The translations under genes were made by a program, and so were the position numbers. From the NCBI GenBank assembly GCA_022600175.1, contig JAHZKW010000143.1:1-34196 (forward strand): DNA of 34,196 bases, written 5' to 3'. The notes under the pieces are model-generated. The model was not told the DNA's origin. It was given only the letters and a program-made list of their open reading frames with translations, and ran no database searches. Every line of letters begins with the position of its first letter. The first letter of the stretch is position 1. Source of the DNA: Campylobacterota bacterium (lineage in GTDB: Bacteria; Campylobacterota; Campylobacteria; Campylobacterales; QNZT01). Below, in pieces: positions 16,330 through 23,729 of the stretch.

Positions 16330-16771
16330 CACTACTCTCCTTCAATTTTTTATTATGCACTTTAACAATTTCATCATGTTCTTTTTGCTCTTCTTTAAAT
16401 TTAATATACTCATTAAATCCTTTTCTAAAAAAGTAAGAAACTGTATATTTTGAAACCTTTTTAGAATTATCTTCTACATAACTTGTAATTTGTGTACTCA
16501 AGTCTTGCAAACGACTACTTCCTAAATCAAGTTTATTTTCAAATTTACCTGCTTGATCAAAAATCTTATTAAGGTTTTTTGCATTAATAATTTGATTAGA
16601 AAGCCATTTTTTAAAGGTAGTGTTTTTTTCAGATACTTTTGATGCATAGGAAGCATTGATAACTGCTTTACAATAAGCACCTAAATAGTACGTTTTTTTT
16701 AACAAATCACTCTCACATTCTTTGCATTGATAACTTTCAGAGAACATTACATATTTCATCTTTTCCGCCAT
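16322..16771 (-). CDS. Probable Cascade small subunit (Cas11b-like), separate from Cas8b
   Basis: The 149-residue helical protein resembles the C-terminal region of Csh1/Cas8b1: a YYLGAYCKAVINA helix where such proteins have a LLG motif, a segment with LNKIFDQAGKF, and a final SYFFRKGF helix. In known I-B systems this region is also made as a free small subunit (Cas11b) from an internal start. Here it is a gene of its own, beginning immediately after the cas8b stop and in the same frame. AAAGGATGGG inside the end of cas8b supplies the ribosome binding site. Two near-terminal cysteines (CKEC) hint at a metal site. The family assignment rests on position and pattern. Confidence 0.7.
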   Translation of the reverse strand: MAEKMKYVMFSESYQCKECESDLLKKTYYLGAYCKAVINASYASKVSEKNTTFKKWLSNQIINAKNLNKIFDQAGKFENKLDLGSSRLQDLSTQITSYVEDNSKKVSKYTVSYFFRKGFNEYIKFKEEQKEHDEIVKVHNKKLKESSDE

Positions 16772-18331
16772 TTACCCATCCTTTAATTTATTTATCTCTT
16801 TATCTTGAAAAAAAGCAAGAATATTTTTTTCATCTCTATCTGTAGACATTCCACTTTCTTCCATCCAATTTTTTACCATTTTATCATTCAATCTTCTTTT
16901 ATGATTATATGTATACTCCGCATTAAATTCAAAACGGCGATACAACTCTTCTTTTGTAATAACCTCATCACCTAATAGAAGCTTTGCTAAAAAAAACCTC
17001 TCCCCTAAAATTTTTGGACGATATGAGCTATCTTTAGGATCATTTTTACGCTTATTCATTTGATAAAAATAGAGTTCATCTCGATGAAAAAAGTCTTGTA
17101 AATAAGTTTTAGTAAAATCCCTGTTTTTAGGAGCAATTCTGTCATCAATATTGTATTTTTGCATTGTTTGTACTATCTTCATCACTCTGCTTGGTAGCAC
17201 CTCTTCAAGTGAACCAAAAATTTTTACTTCATTTTTATTAAGTTCCATAAAAATAAAATCTACTGTCAAACCTTGAATAAACTCCAAGTCTTGTACTTCA
17301 TGACTAAACTCAGTAAAAAGGCCGTGTGGTATTTTTGATAATAAATCAACTTTTTTAACAGCCGTTTGTTCTAACTTATCAGCTATGCTTTTGATTTTCT
17401 CTTCATCTTTTCTCTTTGCTTTTTTAAGCTTATTAACCTCTTTTTGAAAATGTTCTTCTTCATTGGCTAAAACTTTTAAAGTATTTCTATTTCTAATACT
17501 ATTTTCATTGGCTTGTTTTAATTTAGATAGAATCTCTTGAAACTCTTTATTATTTTGTTTTACATAGGAGGGAACAACCATAAACTGCATACCATCAAAG
17601 TAAAACAGTAAATGTTCTTTCGCATAAAGCCACCCAAACTTAATATACCTTGCACTCATTTTAGAAAGAGGTAGATTATCTATGATACGATGTTTTAATT
17701 TATCGTTATAATTATTCACTGTAAAACATCCAATATCAGGGCTATAGCCAACTTCAGTTTTTTCAGATGATATAAAGTCAAAAAATGTTTTTGTCTCTAA
17801 ATCAGTGTATGGTATAGTAGGGCATTGAAACCAGTTTTCCCAAGCCTCTGGCATTACTTCATAAAGAGATTTATGATTGATCGTAATTAAAAAAAGGTAA
17901 TTAGCTTTTGTATATTTGCGTAGTTCATCTACTATCTCATTATTTGTTAATTGTTCCAGTATTTTTTGTAAAAGAATTATATTTTTTTGATTGGCATATT
18001 GATTTGAAAGAATATTTTCTACTGTTGCAACCAATTGTGATAATTTGTCATATGGATTACTTTTTTTATTAAGATTATGAATAATAACATTTGGATAGAG
18101 ATAAAAAATTGCTGTTCCACTACCACCAAGTTTTTCACTATAAAATGCATTATCACAAGAGTTATTAGAAATTTTATTAAAACTGACAGTTTGATTTTTT
18201 GCTATCGAAAAATCAATTGCGACTGTTTGGTAATCAATATTAATCTCTGGAATACGTCTTATTAATGCTTCTATTGTTTCTTTTTTAGTAATAACCTCAC
18301 CAATATTATATAGTTTATGTGCTAAGCTCAT
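16772..18331 (-). CDS. cas8b: Cascade large subunit Cas8b (Csh1-like), N-terminal part
   Basis: The 519-residue protein is the large ORF between hepT and the small-subunit/cas7 pair, where I-B systems keep cas8b, which reads the PAM. Visible features are an N-terminal alpha/beta region, a charged coiled coil (about residues 260-330), and a helical C-terminal third (RVMKIVQTMQKYNIDD, LGERFFLAKLLLG). Sequence divergence in this family makes the call mainly one of context, length and general pattern. It ends with UAA directly followed by the ATG of the small-subunit gene, so together they make the 668 residues of an unsplit Cas8b. AAGG lies 9 bases before the ATG. Confidence 0.85.
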   Translation of the reverse strand: MSLAHKLYNIGEVITKKETIEALIRRIPEINIDYQTVAIDFSIAKNQTVSFNKISNNSCDNAFYSEKLGGSGTAIFYLYPNVIIHNLNKKSNPYDKLSQLVATVENILSNQYANQKNIILLQKILEQLTNNEIVDELRKYTKANYLFLITINHKSLYEVMPEAWENWFQCPTIPYTDLETKTFFDFISSEKTEVGYSPDIGCFTVNNYNDKLKHRIIDNLPLSKMSARYIKFGWLYAKEHLLFYFDGMQFMVVPSYVKQNNKEFQEILSKLKQANENSIRNRNTLKVLANEEEHFQKEVNKLKKAKRKDEEKIKSIADKLEQTAVKKVDLLSKIPHGLFTEFSHEVQDLEFIQGLTVDFIFMELNKNEVKIFGSLEEVLPSRVMKIVQTMQKYNIDDRIAPKNRDFTKTYLQDFFHRDELYFYQMNKRKNDPKDSSYRPKILGERFFLAKLLLGDEVITKEELYRRFEFNAEYTYNHKRRLNDKMVKNWMEESGMSTDRDEKNILAFFQDKEINKLKDG

Positions 18332-18395
18332 TTTCTACAACCTTTTTTACGTATCATGATTGCACTTAATTTTTTACATTATGTTCATCTTCATA

Positions 18396-18401
18396 ATTAT
18401 A
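18396..18401 (-). promoter_or_regulatory. Possible leftward -10 box for the cas8b operon
   Basis: On the minus strand TATAAT lies 65 bases before the cas8b ATG; the transcript would start near 18389. The -35 position (about 18419-18424) is poor. The candidate guide-RNA target at 18433 onward lies directly upstream, so a bound Cascade would border this promoter's upstream contact region. Confidence 0.4.
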
Positions 18402-18432
18402 ACCAAGACAAACTTACTGCATCTATAACTTA

Positions 18433-18468
18433 ATAAGAGGTATAGTTGATATTTTTATTGTTTTATTG
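18433..18468 (+). promoter_or_regulatory. Candidate self-target of the crRNA-like guide, over the rightward promoter's -35 box
   Basis: The first 20 bases (18433-18452) match the spacer-like segment at 18525-18544 at 17 positions: 1-5 (ATAAG), 7-11 (GGTAT), 13-18 (GTTGAT) and 20. Mismatches fall at 6, 12 and 19. Type I complexes flip out every sixth base, so mismatches at 6 and 12 are tolerated. Identity stops after position 20, the state expected for binding without destruction. The three bases on the PAM side are TTA (18430-18432). The site covers TTGATA and the spacer of the rightward promoter. Confidence 0.75.
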
Positions 18469-18475
18469 CTATAAT
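18446..18475 (+). promoter_or_regulatory. Strong rightward promoter inside the cas operon
   Basis: TTGATA (18446-18451), 18-base spacer, TATAAT (18470-18475) with a TGC extended -10. It points against the cas genes and would start transcription near A18482, the first base of the hairpin that carries the degenerate CRISPR repeat. Confidence 0.7.
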
Positions 18476-18481
18476 TTTTTT

Positions 18482-18556
18482 AATAGACGCATCAATACTT
18501 AAACTCCCCTATGGGATTTGCAATATAAGTGGTATTGTTGATGTCTATTTTATATA
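18482..18556 (+). ncRNA. Candidate CreA/CreR-like crRNA-like regulatory RNA (degenerate repeat plus spacer)
   Basis: Between hepT and cas8b, a 14-base stretch (18507-18520, CCCTATGGGATTTG) is identical to the core of the array repeat in transcript sense. Aligned over 31 bases the pseudo-repeat spans 18494-18524; its 5' part and the handle end (CAAT instead of AAAC) have diverged. The bases that follow, from 18525, form a spacer-like segment matching the upstream promoter. The RNA would begin at a strong promoter and fold into a long imperfect stem: 18482-18488 with 18543-18549 (7 bp) and 18493-18498 with 18532-18537 (6 bp), the repeat core lying in the loop. An AT-rich tail follows. CreA/CreR guides of I-B loci have this logic and location; the function here is inferred. 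Confidence 0.7.
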
Positions 18557-18557
18557 T

Positions 18558-18926
18558 CTACTTTAACTTCTCGTACAACTCACGTACATAACTCTCTAAT
18601 GCATCTATCTTCATCTCACAAATTTCAAAAATTGTTTCAGAATCAATCTCAATATAATGATGCGTCAATATTTCCCTTGTCTTGATAATCTTACTCCAGT
18701 ACGTTTTATCTGCCACTTCGAGTAAAAAATCTCTTTCTCTTTTATCAATATTTTTGATAGCCTCACCAATTGACTGTAATCGCATAGAGATTGCATCTAG
18801 TTTATCAAGACCTTCATCACTACTCAAAAAATCATCACTATTTGAAATCCCTTGAAATCTCCTCTTTATCAAAGCAATACTCTCAAGGATAAACTTCAAA
18901 AGTTCCTGTGTCGTTGCTTTATCCAT
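18558..18926 (-). CDS. hepT: HepT-like HEPN ribonuclease toxin
   Basis: The 122-residue all-helical protein carries the HEPN catalytic pattern R-x4-H-x-Y at Arg84, His89 and Tyr91 (KTREILTHHY). In studied HEPN/MNT modules HepT cleaves RNA and is silenced when MntA attaches AMP to the motif tyrosine. ATG 18926 has GAGG 6 bases upstream and overlaps the mntA stop by 8 bases; a GTG at 18938 is the alternative. It is the last gene of the cas6-mntA-hepT block, and its 3' end lies at the end of the candidate guide RNA coming from the other strand. Confidence 0.9.
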   Translation of the reverse strand: MDKATTQELLKFILESIALIKRRFQGISNSDDFLSSDEGLDKLDAISMRLQSIGEAIKNIDKRERDFLLEVADKTYWSKIIKTREILTHHYIEIDSETIFEICEMKIDALESYVRELYEKLK

Positions 18927-19209
18927 AGACAACCTCACTTTTGATACGCTCTATCAAAATCTGATTATTGTTTTTATGCTTATGTACGATATCCACCTTA
19001 GTATGAAATAGCTCTTCAAGATAAACCCAAAGCCCAGCCAAATTATCAAACGTTTTATCTTTAAACTCTACATAAAAGTCTATATCACTTTTATCTGTTT
19101 GGATTTCCTTTGCATAACTACCAAATACACCTATCTTTTCTACAGAAAACTGCTCTTGAATAAAACTCTTTTTCTCTTCCAAAGTCTTTAAAACACTCTC
19201 TCTAGTCAT
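18919..19209 (-). CDS. mntA: MntA-like nucleotidyltransferase antitoxin
   Basis: The 96-residue protein has the minimal nucleotidyltransferase signature GS-x10-DxD: Gly30-Ser31 (VFGSYAKE) and Asp42/Asp44 (KSDIDF), with a third acidic residue near Asp73 (KVDIVHK). MNT antitoxins neutralise HepT by AMPylating it. The start overlaps the cas6 stop by 8 bases (ATGACTAG) and the end overlaps hepT, so the pair is translated with cas6. All catalytic residues look intact. Confidence 0.9.
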   Translation of the reverse strand: MTRESVLKTLEEKKSFIQEQFSVEKIGVFGSYAKEIQTDKSDIDFYVEFKDKTFDNLAGLWVYLEELFHTKVDIVHKHKNNNQILIERIKSEVVYG

Positions 19210-19891
19210 TATAAAACTCCTTAATAGAAATTATATCACAATACCCCAACCCTTGCATCACATTTCCACCTATACCAGTATCAAGTATCATCCCAAGCAT
19301 CTCCTCATCCGCTTCAACTTTATAAACCCCATACCAAGACTTAATAGGTGCTTTATGATAAAAAAAGAGCCTCTCTTTTGGTTTTTGTTTGACAAGCTCT
19401 ATTTTCAATTCCCTTTCATATATTTTCCCAAACAAGGCTTCATATTTTTGTAGTGTATTGTTGTAAATGATCTCCATAAACTTATGCGTCTTTGGCTCGA
19501 GATAGATCTTTTTACTAGAGTTTCCATCTTTGATAGCTGCAGATATGAAACCACCTACGGTGATGCTTTTAGGCAAACTTTTCTGTCTATTTTCCAGTGC
19601 TATTTCCACACTAGCGATATGAATCTCTCCCAGTTTCAATCCATCTTTTAGGATTGTAGTTGCCACCTTTTTTTCATTCTCTTTATCAAGGGCACTATAC
19701 TTGATCTCAAGATCATAATCTTTATAAAAGATTTTAAAATTCATCGCTTTAAAGACTTTGCCATTGGGGTGTTTATAGCCTTCATGCTCTTTGTCATCAA
19801 GGCAGTGATAAACAAAAGATTGAAAGAGTTTAGCCAGTACACGTCGTACAGGTAAGTTTTTAGTAGGTAGTGTTGCTTTGATAACTAACAT
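19202..19891 (-). CDS. cas6: CRISPR RNA endonuclease Cas6
   Basis: The 229-residue protein shows the double ferredoxin-fold pattern of Cas6 with the C-terminal glycine-rich loop [18 protein letters not shown] (about residues 203-220) that contacts crRNA. A histidine in the N-terminal third (His28 or His41) is a candidate for catalysis. Cas6 cuts within each repeat to leave the 8-base 5' handle and should also process any repeat-like RNA it recognises. GAAAGGAAG precedes the ATG. It is the first gene of the cas transcript. Confidence 0.93.
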   Translation of the reverse strand: MLVIKATLPTKNLPVRRVLAKLFQSFVYHCLDDKEHEGYKHPNGKVFKAMNFKIFYKDYDLEIKYSALDKENEKKVATTILKDGLKLGEIHIASVEIALENRQKSLPKSITVGGFISAAIKDGNSSKKIYLEPKTHKFMEIIYNNTLQKYEALFGKIYERELKIELVKQKPKERLFFYHKAPIKSWYGVYKVEADEEMLGMILDTGIGGNVMQGLGYCDIISIKEFYND

Positions 19892-19913
19892 ATACTTCCT
19901 TTCTCATAACAAA

Positions 19914-19919
19914 ATTATA
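19914..19919 (-). promoter_or_regulatory. Leftward -10 box of cas6-mntA-hepT
   Basis: TATAAT on the minus strand, 22 bases before the cas6 ATG, giving a leader of about 16 bases. The -35 region is AT-rich and weak. No match to the guide-like segment at 18525 was seen here. Confidence 0.5.
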
Positions 19920-20012
19920 CCTTTAATAAAATTAACACTTACACTCCTTCTTCACGCAACTTTTTATCATAGATTTTGTACACTATCTACATCAATTTAC
20001 AAAGGCTTTCCT

Positions 20013-21170
20013 ATGACTTTTACCACCCCACTTAAAAGTAACTCCACCAAGATTATGCTCCTAGGCAGTGGTGAGCTTGGGCGAGAAGTTGCTATCGAAG
20101 CACAGCGTCTTGGTGTCGAGGTCGTTGCTGTTGATGCCTATGAAAATGCCCCTGCACACTTGAGTGCAAACAAAGCATATGTAGTGAATATGAAAGATCG
20201 TGATGCAGTGTTAGAAATTATCCGACGTGAAAAGCCGACCTACATCCTTCCTGAAGTAGAAGCGATCAGTATCGATGCACTTTTTGCAGCAGAAACTGAG
20301 GGTTTTCATGTCATCCCAAATGCCGAAGCAGTCAACAAAACGATGAACCGTAAAAATATCCGTGTTTTTGCTGTAGAGGAGCTTGGTCTTAAAGCCAGTG
20401 ATTATCAATTTGTCACTACTTTTGAAGGGCTTCAAAAAGCTGCTGAAAAGATTGGTTTTCCTTGTGTCATTAAACCTGTGATGAGTAGTTCAGGTCATGG
20501 ACAGAGCATCGCAAAAAGTAAAGGTGACTTGCAAGCGTCTTGGGAGATGGCAAAAGAAGCCAGAGGAGATGCGAGTGAACTGATCGTTGAAGAGTTTATT
20601 ACTTTTGATTACGAGATCACCCTCTTAACAGCACGAAACGGTAAAGAGACGATCTTTTGCGAACCAATCGGTCATATCCAAAAAGATGGTGACTATATCT
20701 TCTCATGGCAGCCGATGCAGATGAGTGCATTAGCGATAGAGCGTGCTCAAGAGATTGCTAAAAAGATTACTGATGGCTTGGGTGGTCGTGGTATCTTTGG
20801 GGTAGAACTCTTTGTCAAAGGGGACGAAGTCTACTTTTCAGAAGTGAGCCCTCGTCCACATGATACAGGGATGGTGACGATGATCACACAGAGTCAAAGT
20901 GAATTTGCGCTACATATTCGTGCAGTATTAGGACTTCCACTTGGATTTGCTTTCTACGGTGAAGGGGCAAGTGCCGCGTACAAATCCAAAGTGGAAAGTG
21001 TAGCACCGACATTTGAGATTGATGAAAGCTGTTTTTCGACAAACTCACAACTACGCATCTTTGGAAAACCCGTCGCTCATAAAGGACGACGTATGGCGGT
21101 TGTACTGACCAGTGGTACAGATGCACTAGAACATGCAAAAGAACTAATCAAAAAAGTAAAAGGAGCATAA
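20013..21170 (+). CDS. purT: Formate-dependent phosphoribosylglycinamide formyltransferase (PurT)
   Basis: The 385-residue ATP-grasp enzyme transfers formate to GAR in purine synthesis using ATP. It begins with [20 protein letters not shown], a typical PurT dinucleotide-like loop, followed by [12 protein letters not shown], the ATP-grasp core ([31 protein letters not shown]) and [15 protein letters not shown] with the metal-binding acids. The ATG at 20013 follows AAAGG; a longer in-frame opening toward 19878 has no similarity and overlaps the cas6 promoter. The length matches the family. It marks the right border of the CRISPR locus. Confidence 0.95.
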   Translation: MTFTTPLKSNSTKIMLLGSGELGREVAIEAQRLGVEVVAVDAYENAPAHLSANKAYVVNMKDRDAVLEIIRREKPTYILPEVEAISIDALFAAETEGFHVIPNAEAVNKTMNRKNIRVFAVEELGLKASDYQFVTTFEGLQKAAEKIGFPCVIKPVMSSSGHGQSIAKSKGDLQASWEMAKEARGDASELIVEEFITFDYEITLLTARNGKETIFCEPIGHIQKDGDYIFSWQPMQMSALAIERAQEIAKKITDGLGGRGIFGVELFVKGDEVYFSEVSPRPHDTGMVTMITQSQSEFALHIRAVLGLPLGFAFYGEGASAAYKSKVESVAPTFEIDESCFSTNSQLRIFGKPVAHKGRRMAVVLTSGTDALEHAKELIKKVKGA

Positions 21171-21832
21171 TGAAACATATAAAAAAGATTGCTGACTACT
21201 CTATGGTAGGCGGAATGGGTGCTATTTTAATGAATGGACTGACAGGGTGCGAGAGTCCAGATCATGGCATCCCGCAACAGACACAAAGTCAAAATGACTC
21301 ATTTCAACAAGCAAGCCAAAAACAGGGTGCTTTTGTCGTCATCCAAGAGACGGGACCAAAACAGTACCAAATCGTCGATGAATATCCAAGCTCAGAGACA
21401 AGGGTCATCCTCAAAGGGATGGATGGTAGTGAAAGAATCTTAAGCCAAGAAGAGCTAGATGCGATGGTCAAAGAGGAAGCAGCAAAGATAGATGCAGGCA
21501 CTTCAAACCTCACTTCAGATCAACAAGTCAGCAGTGGTATGGGAGGACTTGGTCTTGGTGAAACGATTATGGCAAGTATGGCAGGTGCGATACTAGGAAG
21601 CTGGATCGGTAGTAAACTCTTTAACAATCAAAATTACCAAAACAAGAGACAAGCGAGCTATAAAAGTCCACAAACTTACAACAGAAGCAAAAACTCTTTT
21701 AACAAAGCAAAAACAGCAGGTGCAAGTAAAAAATCTGGCTACTTTGGAAACAATAAACAAAGCACAACAAATAGCAAAAGAAGTACAGGTTCATTTGGCA
21801 AAAAATCAGGCTCAAGAAGCTTTGGAGGTTAA
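21170..21832 (+). CDS. UPF0323 family lipoprotein
   Basis: The 220-residue protein has a short leader ending in the lipobox-like LTGC (about residue 27), a conserved middle domain (FVVIQETGPKQYQIVDEYPS ... ILKGMDGSERILSQEELD), a glycine-rich hydrophobic helix (about 122-147) and a long low-complexity tail of Ser, Asn, Lys and Gly ending in SRSFGG. This is the UPF0323 lipoprotein of Campylobacterota, function unknown. It overlaps purT by one base (TAATG) and is followed by the glutathionylspermidine synthase-family gene, a pairing also found in Campylobacter jejuni (Cj0371-Cj0372). Confidence 0.88.
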   Translation: MKHIKKIADYSMVGGMGAILMNGLTGCESPDHGIPQQTQSQNDSFQQASQKQGAFVVIQETGPKQYQIVDEYPSSETRVILKGMDGSERILSQEELDAMVKEEAAKIDAGTSNLTSDQQVSSGMGGLGLGETIMASMAGAILGSWIGSKLFNNQNYQNKRQASYKSPQTYNRSKNSFNKAKTAGASKKSGYFGNNKQSTTNSKRSTGSFGKKSGSRSFGG

Positions 21833-21835
21833 AAA

Positions 21836-23017
21836 ATGCGTTTACAAAAAGTTGAACCATTAACAGTTGAGTTTTTAGAGAGTATCAACTTCTCATGGCA
21901 TACTGACTATGATGACGATACCCCTTATCTTGTAGATGCGTTGATAGAAGTAAGTGAACTAGAAGCAGAAGCCTATGCAGAAGCTGCTAATGAGCTTTAT
22001 GATATGTATGTTGAAGCAGGTGACTATGTCGTTGACAATGATCTCTTTCATGAGCTAAACATCCCTTTTAATCTCGTAGAGATGATCAAAGCAAGTTGGG
22101 AAAATGATGTCCATTGGCATCTTTACAGCAGATTTGACTTTGCTGGAGGATTAGATGGAAAGCCTATCAAGCTTTTAGAGTTCAATGCTGATACCCCTAC
22201 TGTACTTTTAGATACTGCCATCGCACAATGGGCAATACTCAAGAAAAATGGTATGGATGAAGAGAACCAGTTTAATAACATCTATGAAGCACTCAAAGAG
22301 AACTTTCAAAGACTTGTTACACTTGAAGAGAGTGTCGAAAACTTTGCAGAGTATTATGATGGATGGAAGATTTTATTCTCTTCTGTACGAGGTGCACAAG
22401 AAGATGAAGATACAACCAAGTTTTTAGAGTCTATCGCACAAGAAGCAGGCTTTAATACTGCATTTGCCTACATGGATGAGATAGAGTTTTCTGAAGAAGA
22501 GGGAATCTTCTACAATGATGAAAACTATGAATTTTTCTTTAAACTTGTACCTTGGGAAGATATCGCGATAGATGAAGGAGCACTCACAACCGTTTTAACA
22601 GAGATTGTAAACAATAAAAAAGCGATTATTTTAAACCCTGCTTATACATTAATGTTTCAAAGTAAAGCTTTTATGAAAATTCTTTGGGATCTTTATCCAA
22701 ATCATCCGTTACTTTTAGAGAGCTCTTTTGAACCTCTTTCTGGAGCACATGTACAAAAACCATCATTTGGTCGAGAAGGTGAAAATGTAATCATTTCAGA
22801 TGAAAATGGGGTAATCATAGATGAAAAAGAGGGGCACTATGAAAACTTCAAACCTATCTACCAAGAGTACACAGAACTCAATAGAGATGACAACGATGGT
22901 GTCTATCATGCAGGGGTGTTTTTTGCGTATGAAGGGTGTGGGTTAGGATTTAGAAAGGCGGTACGTCCTATCATTGATGATGATGCAAAATTTGTGGGAC
23001 ATGTGATTAAAGGATAG
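21836..23017 (+). CDS. Glutathionylspermidine synthase family ATP-grasp protein
   Basis: The 393-residue protein matches the synthetase domain of the family: FDFAGGLDGKPIKLLEFNADTPTVLLDTA near residues 100-128 and a C-terminal KPSFGREGENVII ATP-grasp segment. There is no N-terminal amidase domain as in the E. coli bifunctional enzyme. Family members join a peptide or acid to an amine with ATP; the substrates of this short, stand-alone form are not established. It begins 3 bases after the UPF0323 gene and is likely co-transcribed with it and purT. Confidence 0.88.
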   Translation: MRLQKVEPLTVEFLESINFSWHTDYDDDTPYLVDALIEVSELEAEAYAEAANELYDMYVEAGDYVVDNDLFHELNIPFNLVEMIKASWENDVHWHLYSRFDFAGGLDGKPIKLLEFNADTPTVLLDTAIAQWAILKKNGMDEENQFNNIYEALKENFQRLVTLEESVENFAEYYDGWKILFSSVRGAQEDEDTTKFLESIAQEAGFNTAFAYMDEIEFSEEEGIFYNDENYEFFFKLVPWEDIAIDEGALTTVLTEIVNNKKAIILNPAYTLMFQSKAFMKILWDLYPNHPLLLESSFEPLSGAHVQKPSFGREGENVIISDENGVIIDEKEGHYENFKPIYQEYTELNRDDNDGVYHAGVFFAYEGCGLGFRKAVRPIIDDDAKFVGHVIKG

Positions 23018-23030
23018 TCTCCTTAATCAC
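23003..23030. terminator. Bidirectional hairpin shared by two convergent genes
   Basis: GTGATTAA-A-GGA (23003-23014) pairs with TCCTTAATCAC (23020-23030), 11 bp with one bulged A and a 5-base loop. It overlaps both stop codons of the convergent genes. A T run follows on the plus strand near 23044. Confidence 0.5.
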
Positions 23031-23538
23031 AATCAACTGTAATATTTTTTTCTATAAATGTGACCTCTTTATAGTCATCTAAAAGTGCTACGATAAGATA
23101 AGGGTTGGTTAATGCCTGTGTAGTGATACACCCTTCTCCTGGGGTACTAAGGTTCAGTGTTACCTCTGTATATCGTCCTGTATCTTTCACACTCTCAACA
23201 GCGATCCCGTGACCACCACTATGTTTAGTACCACTTTTAGCAATAATCATATTACCTGCAAATTCAGGCGCAGTATCACCCGTCAGCTTTTCATACTCAC
23301 TTATAAAACTCTCCACATCACTTTGTGTATCACTATGGTAGACTAGAAATGCTTTTTCACCTTCACCATACTCTATCATATCATTTGGATAATCAGAACG
23401 TTTGATCACACTATAACCGTTTTCCATACTTTTTAGCTCTTTATCACTGTTTTCAGTTGTGGTGGTAGAAGAAGAGCTACATCCAGTAAAAAGGGCTAAG
23501 CTCATAAGTGCAAATAAAACTGACTTTCTTTTCATCAT
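23023..23538 (-). CDS. PrcB-like domain lipoprotein
   Basis: The ATG at 23538 (GGAG 6 bases upstream) gives 171 residues; a TTG four codons earlier is less likely. The signal peptide ends in LFTGC followed by Ser/Thr repeats, so the protein is lipidated. The C-terminal half (GGHGIAVESVKDTGRYTEVTLNLSTPGEGCITTQALTNPYLIV) matches the PrcB C-terminal domain, first known from a treponemal protease complex. Two cysteines (GCITT and VDCD) could form a disulfide. The role here is unknown. Confidence 0.8.
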   Translation of the reverse strand: MMKRKSVLFALMSLALFTGCSSSSTTTTENSDKELKSMENGYSVIKRSDYPNDMIEYGEGEKAFLVYHSDTQSDVESFISEYEKLTGDTAPEFAGNMIIAKSGTKHSGGHGIAVESVKDTGRYTEVTLNLSTPGEGCITTQALTNPYLIVALLDDYKEVTFIEKNITVDCD

Positions 23539-23729
23539 GATCGACTCCAAATTAAAGTTCTTAAAAATAAAGAAGCACTAACAGTGCCAACTTTGGGGGA
23601 TGATGTCTTGCATCGTCTTGTGATTACTTTAACATAAAAAAATACTTTACCTAGAAAACTTTAATTTTTTTTTACTTTTCATCATACTTTAGGTGTCTAA
23701 CGTTACAAAGTGTAATAATTCTACCACTT

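Noticed and set aside
18340-18360. Short ATCATG match to the repeat's 5' end near the cas8b start
   Set aside because: Only six bases match, no repeat core follows, so it is within chance for AT-rich DNA.
18511-18528. Five-codon ORF (ATG GGA TTT GCA ATA TAA) in the pseudo-repeat, as a CreT-like mini-ORF toxin
   Set aside because: No ribosome binding site precedes it and its bases are simply the conserved repeat core; nothing beyond the reading frame supports translation.
19878-20012. N-terminal extension of purT by 45 residues
   Set aside because: The extension overlaps the cas6 promoter and start, has no family similarity and lacks a ribosome binding site; ATG 20013 fits the usual PurT length.
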